Assembly (NCBI GenBank): GCA_900617975.1
Contig: UZAE01014561.1
Coordinates: forward strand, 1-13,547
Reading direction: 5' to 3'
DNA length: 13,547 bases
DNA from: Rodentolepis nana
Lineage: Eukaryota; Platyhelminthes; Cestoda; Cyclophyllidea; Hymenolepididae
The stretch's first letter is position 1. Every line of letters begins with the position of its first letter. The notes under the pieces are model-generated. The model was not told the DNA's origin. It saw only the letters and a program-made list of their open reading frames with translations, and did no database searches. Of the stretch, positions 8,737-13,547 are shown piece after piece. The translations under genes were made by a program, and so were the position numbers.

Positions 8737-9300
8737 ATCCAAGTCTACACTGATGGGTCATACATAGAAAGCCAAGCAAACGTTGGTGCAGGTGTCTATT
8801 TTGAACTCTTCTCTTTCTACGCAGCAGCGGGACATAATAGATTCGCTTTTGAAGGATAAATAGAGGCCATTAGGATAGCACTATGCCAATTATGTTGCCT
8901 GGACACGAAATTCACCAAAGCGGTGATTTTATCGGACTCACAGTCAGCAATAGACTCTATTGGAAACAGAGAGACACCTAAAACAGCTGAGATAAAGGAA
9001 TGTAGAAAACTCTATGAGCTGCTGAGAGAGAAAAACAAAACAGTGGTCCTACAATGGATTCCTGGTCACTGTGGCATTAAAGGCAATGAGATTGCTGACA
9101 CACTTGCTAAGAAGGGGACAAAGATTTTGCAATGCATGGACCGGCCGATGTCCTTCCACACAATGAAGGCCTTAATCAGGAGAGAATTCCAGACCTCAAG
9201 GTCCAACGAACTCAAAGCTCGAACAAAGGAGAAACAGTGGCCAGTGGCACTCTCCGACATACCCGACTGGCCAAGAATCGAAACCGTTGCTGAGTTTTAG
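8737..9300 (+). pseudogene. LINE RNase H domain (copy 2)
   Basis: The domain starts with IQVYTDGSY (first catalytic Asp). It continues through FELFSFYAAAGHNRF and IEAIRIALCQLCCLD, then VILSDSQSAIDSIGNRET with the next Asp, LQWIPGHCGIKGNEIADTLA with His and the last Asp, and DRPMSFHTMK. A TAA at 8858-8860 falls exactly where the homologous copy has the catalytic Glu codon (GAA in DEIDAI). After that stop the frame is open to 9300, ending DIPDWPRIETVAEF, just where relatives continue toward a C-terminal zinc-knuckle region. The domain is in a different frame from the preceding polymerase fragment. Confidence 0.85.
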
Positions 9301-10686
9301 ATAGGTAACACATGTTGATTAATTTGAAAGAGGATCATATATTATGTGGGCACTTAGGTAAATCACTGATTTATTACTAGTTTGAAAAGGATTACGGAAA
9401 CCTACATCATCTTTTGATAAAAATTTACACTCAATTGACCAGACAACGGCCTGCACAACTTGTCACTCGTCGAAAATAAAGAGTGAATCGCTGTTATCAT
9501 CATATTTACTCACAGACTTCAATAATGAAATTAGACCGATGGAGAATTCGGTCGGTAGGAGAGGTTATGCAATGTTGGAAGGTGTGAACTAATAACAAAT
9601 TCCTACACAAAAGAGTTGGTTCTTTCCGAAATGGGTCTGTCACACTCAATAATAGTCCTGAAAGCTAAATACCCGTAGACAAATACTGATCGATTTAGTC
9701 CAACCTACCCTGACATGATTCGGTGCTGTTTGGCAAACATGTTCGTTTTAATGATCGAGGTCATCTTCTACCCCGTGGACAGGTTTTCTACTGTATATAT
9801 TGCATTTGTCAGGCGCCTTTCAATGCCAGCTCTCTATGGCTATTTTGACTATAGTAAGAGCACTTTCTTCTTAATTCGAAACAGACACAATTATCATGTT
9901 AAAAGTATCAAAGTTATCAACTTGAATTAAAAATTATGTCAGATATTACTCAAAACAATTGTGAAAATTTTGAATGTGATAAGTAAGATCACTTTAGCAT
10001 TGATAAGAACTGCTCTCCCACTTTCAAAACCATGAATAAAGGTTTTAAAAAGAATTTAGAGATTGTCAATTCTTAATTTTGTCGAAATCGAACGATGCCA
10101 GGCAGGACACTCAAAGCTTTTCATTGAAAATAACTCAATTTTTGTTCGAGCAGGCAAATATTTTAAATACTCCGATCTTTTCAAATAAAATTAAACACAT
10201 GGGAATAACTGCAAACTAACTCATTTTGAATGAGGTTTCAATTCTATTGAATTAAAGTGGTACATCGGTGCATTGCATGTGCCTAAACTCAAAAATAATG
10301 ATATTATTGCTAGTGTATTCTACGTGACTTTGACGCGACTAAATGGAGATTTTGGAAAGGGTGCCAAGCTTTGTGGGAGAATCAACATATTCGTGAATAT
10401 GTAGACGATCATAGCTGAGTCACTAATGTTATTCTTCTTGAGCTATTTAAAAAAACCATTACTTATTTATTTCAGTAGCATAGCAAATTATAAATCTATA
10501 TTTTTCTGGCCTTGAATTTTATTTCAGTGTCAAATTATTTAAATGGCATTTAGGTTGCGCATCCTTAACTGAATTTCAAAACAAAACAGTTTAATGGGAA
10601 CAGCGAGGATTCGTTCGCATTGAAGTTTCCAAATGAACCAAGTTGAGGTATGGGTGAGCGAGATGGGGACGGTTTATTACTTATTT
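9301..10686. other. AT-rich spacer, no gene recognised
   Basis: I see no family motif, splice-supported exon or repeat partner. A 71-codon frame at 9715-9930 is within chance expectation. No recognisable LINE 3' end or poly(A) tail follows 9300. Confidence 0.5.
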
Positions 10687-11424
10687 AAGAAGCATTAATG
10701 TGTGAACGGCAACACTGAATGCGCGTTGACGTATTATGATAAGGGGAGCTAAGGGTGGGAATGAAGGGGTTGGGAAGGTAAGATTTCGGGCTTGAAGATA
10801 AAGGAGACTAGCCATGATGACCTTGTGTTTATAGTTTATCAATGGGCTTGATAAATAAACAAATAAGTAAGTAAGTCTATATGAGAATAGCTAGAGCAGT
10901 GCGTTTGATCACCAATTTTGTGATGTCGACAAGAGAGCAGTATTAAATCTCTATTTAGAATGAGTAATGTCTGTCACATGACACAATTCAAAACCAATTA
11001 GGGTAAAACCAATATTTTTGCATGTAAAGGTTGCCTATATGATTGATTTAAACCTTTCACCATTCAGCAATTATCCTTTTGACGTCAATCAAGTTGTTCA
11101 AGTTCGAATTCGACCTGCTGTACACAGTTTTATTGTTTCAAACTCGAAATATTTATTGATTAAAAAAGTGAGATAAAAACCCAAATTTTCAATATAATTT
11201 TGAATTGGGTGGACGACGTTCATTTAAAGGGAATATTTGAGTAATTCGCTGTTTAAATTTTAGCGCCAAAAATCTATAATTTTTTAATTTCTAAAGAGCA
11301 TCAATAGCAAAAGGCATCTTTTCAGATGGAAGTTCTTAAGTGATCTCTCATTGAACCTAGCAAATAAGAATTGACAATGTATTTTTTTCAATTTTACATT
11401 CAAGTACTGGGCAAATGACGACAG
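10687..11424 (-). repeat. Interspersed repeat R1, copy C (inverted relative to A)
   Basis: The reverse complement aligns over its full length with 2133-2857. It starts at AAGAAGCATTAATG (10687), with AGCCATGATGACCTTGTGTT at 10811, GAATGAGTAATGTCTGTCAC at 10959, and ends at GCAAATGACGACAGG (11410-11424). It includes the segments held separately by copies A and B, so it is the best template for a consensus. Confidence 0.85.
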
Positions 11425-11577
11425 GTTGCATATATGATTGATTTAAACCATCCATCATTCATGCAATTATCGTTTTGTTGTCAATCAAGTCGTTCTAGTT
11501 CGATTTCAACCAGCCTTTTACGATTTATATTGTTTCAAACTCGAAATATTTATTAATTAAAAAAGTGAGATAAGAAC

Positions 11578-11580
<3 letters not shown>
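11422..11580 (-). repeat. Interspersed repeat R1, copy D (tandem partial duplicate)
   Basis: This repeats about 11029-11180 of copy C immediately after copy C ends: AGGTTGCATATATGATTGAT versus AGGTTGCCTATATGATTGAT, then GTCAATCAAGTCGTTC and GTTTCAAACTCGAAATATTT. The junction falls at the shared heptamer AGGTTGC. Confidence 0.8.

Positions 11581-11611
<31 letters not shown>
11580..11611. repeat. (TA)n microsatellite
   Basis: About 32 nt of alternating A and T at the edge of R1 copy D. Confidence 0.9.
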
Positions 11612-11616
<5 letters not shown>

Positions 11617-12690
11617 GATTGATGTAACGGAACAAAAGGGCTCACTAAGAAATATAGTTTCAGGTAGTCGGAGAACTCATTATGTCATTTATTCGATTCG
11701 TCGCAGCGCAACCGATTTGAATGCCTGATCAGCAAAATATATATATCTCGAAAACAAATTCGAATTTTGGAAAATACTCTCGTAGACATATTCTTGAATA
11801 GTTAAACTATAAAATATGTAAAAAAAATTTTTCAAAGATTTTTCGAAGACCATAATACCCCTTTAATGGAGGCAGCTGAAGTTCAACACTTGTCGTTATG
11901 CCTATACTAAGCTACTTCAACAGTTACATCATGCTTTTCAGCAATATTCAGAAACAAATTGCATTGTTGAATTTTTACAGGTCACATTCTAGCAACAACT
12001 GCACTATTTCAATCAATTTTACATGAATTATAAATTTGATCAAAAAAGTCATAGATAATTACCTAACTATAACCAAAAACGAATTGAACACAACCTGATT
12101 ACTTTCTTTGAACGGAATCTAACATTTTTGTTCCTTTTTATTAAACTGTATTTTCCTCCACCATATGCAAACATGCACTATGCAATTTTTTTTGTAATTT
12201 CATCAATATCTGCAGCCACGACGTTTCTACAAAATGAAATATATAAAAAAAGTAAATAAATAAATAAAAAAATATAGCTTGACTGATTATCTTCGAGGTG
12301 AATTAAACATTGTTCGGAAAATTGGCGTAACAATTTCAATTCGAGTGAAACTCTCAAGTGTTAAATTTATCTTCAACTTAGATCACTAGTTATTAACAGA
12401 GTTCTTTAACTTGAGAAAATATTGAAAAGAATGAAGTGAATTACCAGTGTTTTTTATTATTTATCTTATTCTCCCTTCTGGTAATGTAGGCGCAATTCGG
12501 TTGATTAATTTAATTTACAATTGATACTGAAAATAGCAAATACTCGAAAAGTCACAAAATCCAACGAAAATGGAGATAATGGCAAAGTGTGTGTGTGTAG
12601 AAGTAATTAGAATTATTCGAATTGGGATATATTAATTAGCGAAGACGAAAATCGTTTTAAACCCAATTGAGTCATAAGATTAAAAATATT
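11612..12690. other. AT-rich spacer, no confident gene
   Basis: Short A-rich and (GT)n stretches (12586-12597) are visible. One weak minus-strand terminal-exon candidate lies at 12178-12226: acceptor TTCATTTTGTAG, peptide NVVAADIDEITKKIA then TAG, and AATAAA at 12142-12137. No upstream exon was found, so it is not called as a gene. Confidence 0.4.
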
Positions 12691-12922
12691 GTGAAAGTGT
12701 AAAATCAGTTGCATTTAAGATTGATTGAATAGCAATGAAAAGGTAAGTGCAAATATTCAATAACGAATTAAATAGAATTTTCTATTTGTTTTTTCCAACG
12801 TTTTTCATTCTTAAACACACGATGTTAAATAAAAAAGTACCCATCTGGTTTAAATACCAATAAAATCGCCACGAATGTTAATATTTATTGGATCATAAAA
12901 GTGCAAACTCCCAATGTTTCCA
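12691..12922 (+). promoter_or_regulatory. Upstream region of copy 3 conserved with copy 2
   Basis: It aligns with the minus strand of about 3411-3640. It contains ATGAAAAG followed by a consensus splice donor GTAAGT at 12735-12748, then AATACCAATAAAATCGCC just upstream of the TATA box. In copy 2 the donor-like sequence is not preserved (GATATGTGGGTG). It may be promoter-proximal sequence or a small upstream exon. Confidence 0.45.
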
Positions 12923-12930
12923 TATAAAAG
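12923..12930 (+). promoter_or_regulatory. TATA box of copy 3
   Basis: TATAAAAG lies 54 nt upstream of the ATG at 12977. Transcription would be expected near 12950-12955, giving a leader of about 25 nt (ATTCACAAACACGCCAAATA). The box and leader are shared with copy 2, with about two differences over 30 nt up to and including ATGATCGT. Confidence 0.6.
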
Positions 12931-12976
12931 GAATTCATGAATCTTGAAAAAAATATTCACAAACACGCCAAATACA

Positions 12977-13547
12977 ATGATCGTTGGTTTTTTTGCTTTA
13001 ACCTTTTTGCAAATTAGCGCCTGTTTTGGAATAGACGGTTCTGTTCTGTCAGCTTCGACATGTTCAAGAATCATCTCAACTTCAAGTGGCAGAACAGACT
13101 CAATGGCCTTTTTCATGCACAGTGTTTCGGTAAAAAATTTTTTCCAATGGCATCATACATTGCTGCCACTTTCAGTTTGTAGATGTATATTTGAACGGCT
13201 CCAATAAGGAGATACATTTTATTGGGAATAAATGCGTTCTTGAAAGATCCGAAATCGGGGAGCCATGCAATGAGGATTCTAGAAAATAATAAAATTTGGA
13301 ATTCAAAAGATCTATTCGGTAACCTTTCAATAGATTCAGTCAATGTTACTCTAAGCGATCCTTCACCATTCGATTCACTAATAGTTTTTGGCGATGAATA
13401 TTCTTGTGTTGGTACATTCGCTCCTAATTGTGAATTCAAGTCAGTTGAAGATGGTAAGAAATGCATTAATGTTAGCGTGCATTATATAAGATAAATAATA
13501 TTATTTTCAAATAATTTTGTATATTCTTTGACCATCATTTGTAGGAG
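12977..13547 (+). CDS. ML-like secreted protein gene, copy 3 (best preserved, runs off the window)
   Basis: Exon 1 (12977-13129) begins with a signal peptide: MIVGFFALTFLQISACFG, with a likely cut after Gly or Ala-Cys-Phe-Gly. Intron 1 is 46 nt (13130-13175, GTAAAA...CACTTTCAG). Exon 2 (13176-13453) encodes FVDVYLNGSNKEIHFIGNKC and SEIGEPCN, then a stop in that frame; the +1 frame continues as NSKDLFGNLSIDSVNVTLSD and EYSCVGTFAPNCEFKSVEDG. Intron 2 is 91 nt (13454-13544, GTAAGA...CATTTGTAG). Only GAG of exon 3 is inside. Splice phases (0, then 1) match copies 1 and 2. Predicted role: a secreted, possibly lipid-binding ML-domain protein, based on G-x-PC, C-x7-C and secretion; the family call is tentative. 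The frame break near 13288 is the only defect seen. It may be a pseudogene, a shared sequence error, or a sign of an unseen processing step. Confidence 0.55.

Larger units (their letters stand above)
7257..9300 (+). mobile_element. Decayed Jockey/I-type LINE retrotransposon remnant
   Basis: Remains of the second reading frame of a non-LTR retrotransposon in the order endonuclease, reverse transcriptase, RNase H. It spans only about 2.0 kb, whereas intact members are typically 4 kb or more. A gag-like first frame is absent, as are the linker between endonuclease and reverse transcriptase, the half of the polymerase that carries YADD, and the 3' end. The reading frame is closed by at least one stop in the endonuclease, a frameshift near 7720, a TGA at the end of the polymerase part and a TAA in RNase H, so it cannot move on its own. 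One ambiguous base (n at 8104) lies in the linker region. Base composition is richer in G+C than its surroundings. Confidence 0.9.

Noticed and set aside
8264..8742. Minus-strand frames of 78 and 122 codons
   Set aside because: They are antisense shadows of the reverse transcriptase fragment.
9066..9260. 64-codon minus-strand frame
   Set aside because: It is an antisense shadow of the RNase H domain.
12850..13116. 88-codon minus-strand frame beginning MKKAIESV
   Set aside because: It is antisense to the promoter, leader and signal exon of copy 3. The conservation between copies 2 and 3 fits the plus-strand elements instead.
13113..13466. 117-codon minus-strand frame
   Set aside because: It is antisense to exons 1-2 and intron 1 of copy 3. 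Substitutions between copies follow the sense-strand codons.
2133..13547. Whole-block inverted duplication joining R1 A plus gene copy 2 to R1 C plus gene copy 3
   Set aside because: A simple inverted duplicate would place copy 3 to the left of R1 C and directly against it. It lies 1.3 kb to the right instead, so the two inversions are probably independent.
1..13547. CRISPR array, bacterial operon or phage-like cassette
   Set aside because: There are no regularly spaced repeats, no ribosome-binding-site-led gene clusters and no prokaryotic gene families. Splice sites and a LINE indicate animal DNA.

Overview
The window looks like AT-rich nuclear DNA from an invertebrate animal, most likely an arthropod. 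The coding signals are short exons split by small GT-AG introns (46-48, 91-95 and 153 nt) with pyrimidine-rich acceptors. There are no bacterial-style operons. There is one decayed non-LTR (LINE) retrotransposon of Jockey/I type with a C-terminal RNase H, plus several repeat families and (TA)n tracts. The retroelement protein reminds me of arachnid 'mobile element jockey' entries. The compact introns and the tentative ML-type gene family would suit a mite, but that placement is inference.

Layout, left to right. At 113-1338 (minus) is a decayed copy of a small secreted-protein gene (copy 1). It carries two possible C-terminal exon sets, 536-879 and 113-469. A (TA)n tract lies in its first exon. 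At 2133-2857 is interspersed repeat R1 (copy A), which ends 3 nt from exon 3 of a second, broken gene copy on the minus strand (copy 2, 2861-3357, TATA box at 3403-3410). From 3833 to 5785 are two copies of a ~95-bp repeat (R2), an isolated RNase H fragment (4536-5112) and another R1 copy (B). From 5809 to 7192 are two paired short repeats. A LINE remnant (7257-9300) retains endonuclease, half a reverse transcriptase and RNase H. After about 1.4 kb with nothing recognisable, R1 appears inverted (copy C, 10687-11424) with a partial duplicate (copy D) running into a second (TA)n tract. At the right edge, 12977-13547 (plus) is the best-preserved copy of the gene family (copy 3), with a TATA box, signal-peptide exon, second exon and the first bases of a third. 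It runs off the window.

The three gene copies were recognised because exon 2, both flanking splice junctions, intron 2 and, for copies 2 and 3, the promoter and leader align with one another. Their cysteine pattern (a G-x-PC motif, a C-x7-C pair, then a final strand with Cys) and predicted secretion suggest the ML family (MD-2-related lipid recognition; NPC2 and mite group 2 allergens). This is tentative. All three copies share a +1 reading-frame break in exon 2. Copies 1 and 2 also carry private disabling changes, so only copy 3 could still be functional.

I do not see a defence system, gene cluster or clearly new biochemical system. The most interesting points are the candidate alternative C-terminal exon modules of copy 1, the frame break shared by all copies, the promoter and leader conserved between copies 2 and 3, and the micro-architecture of retroelement decay.
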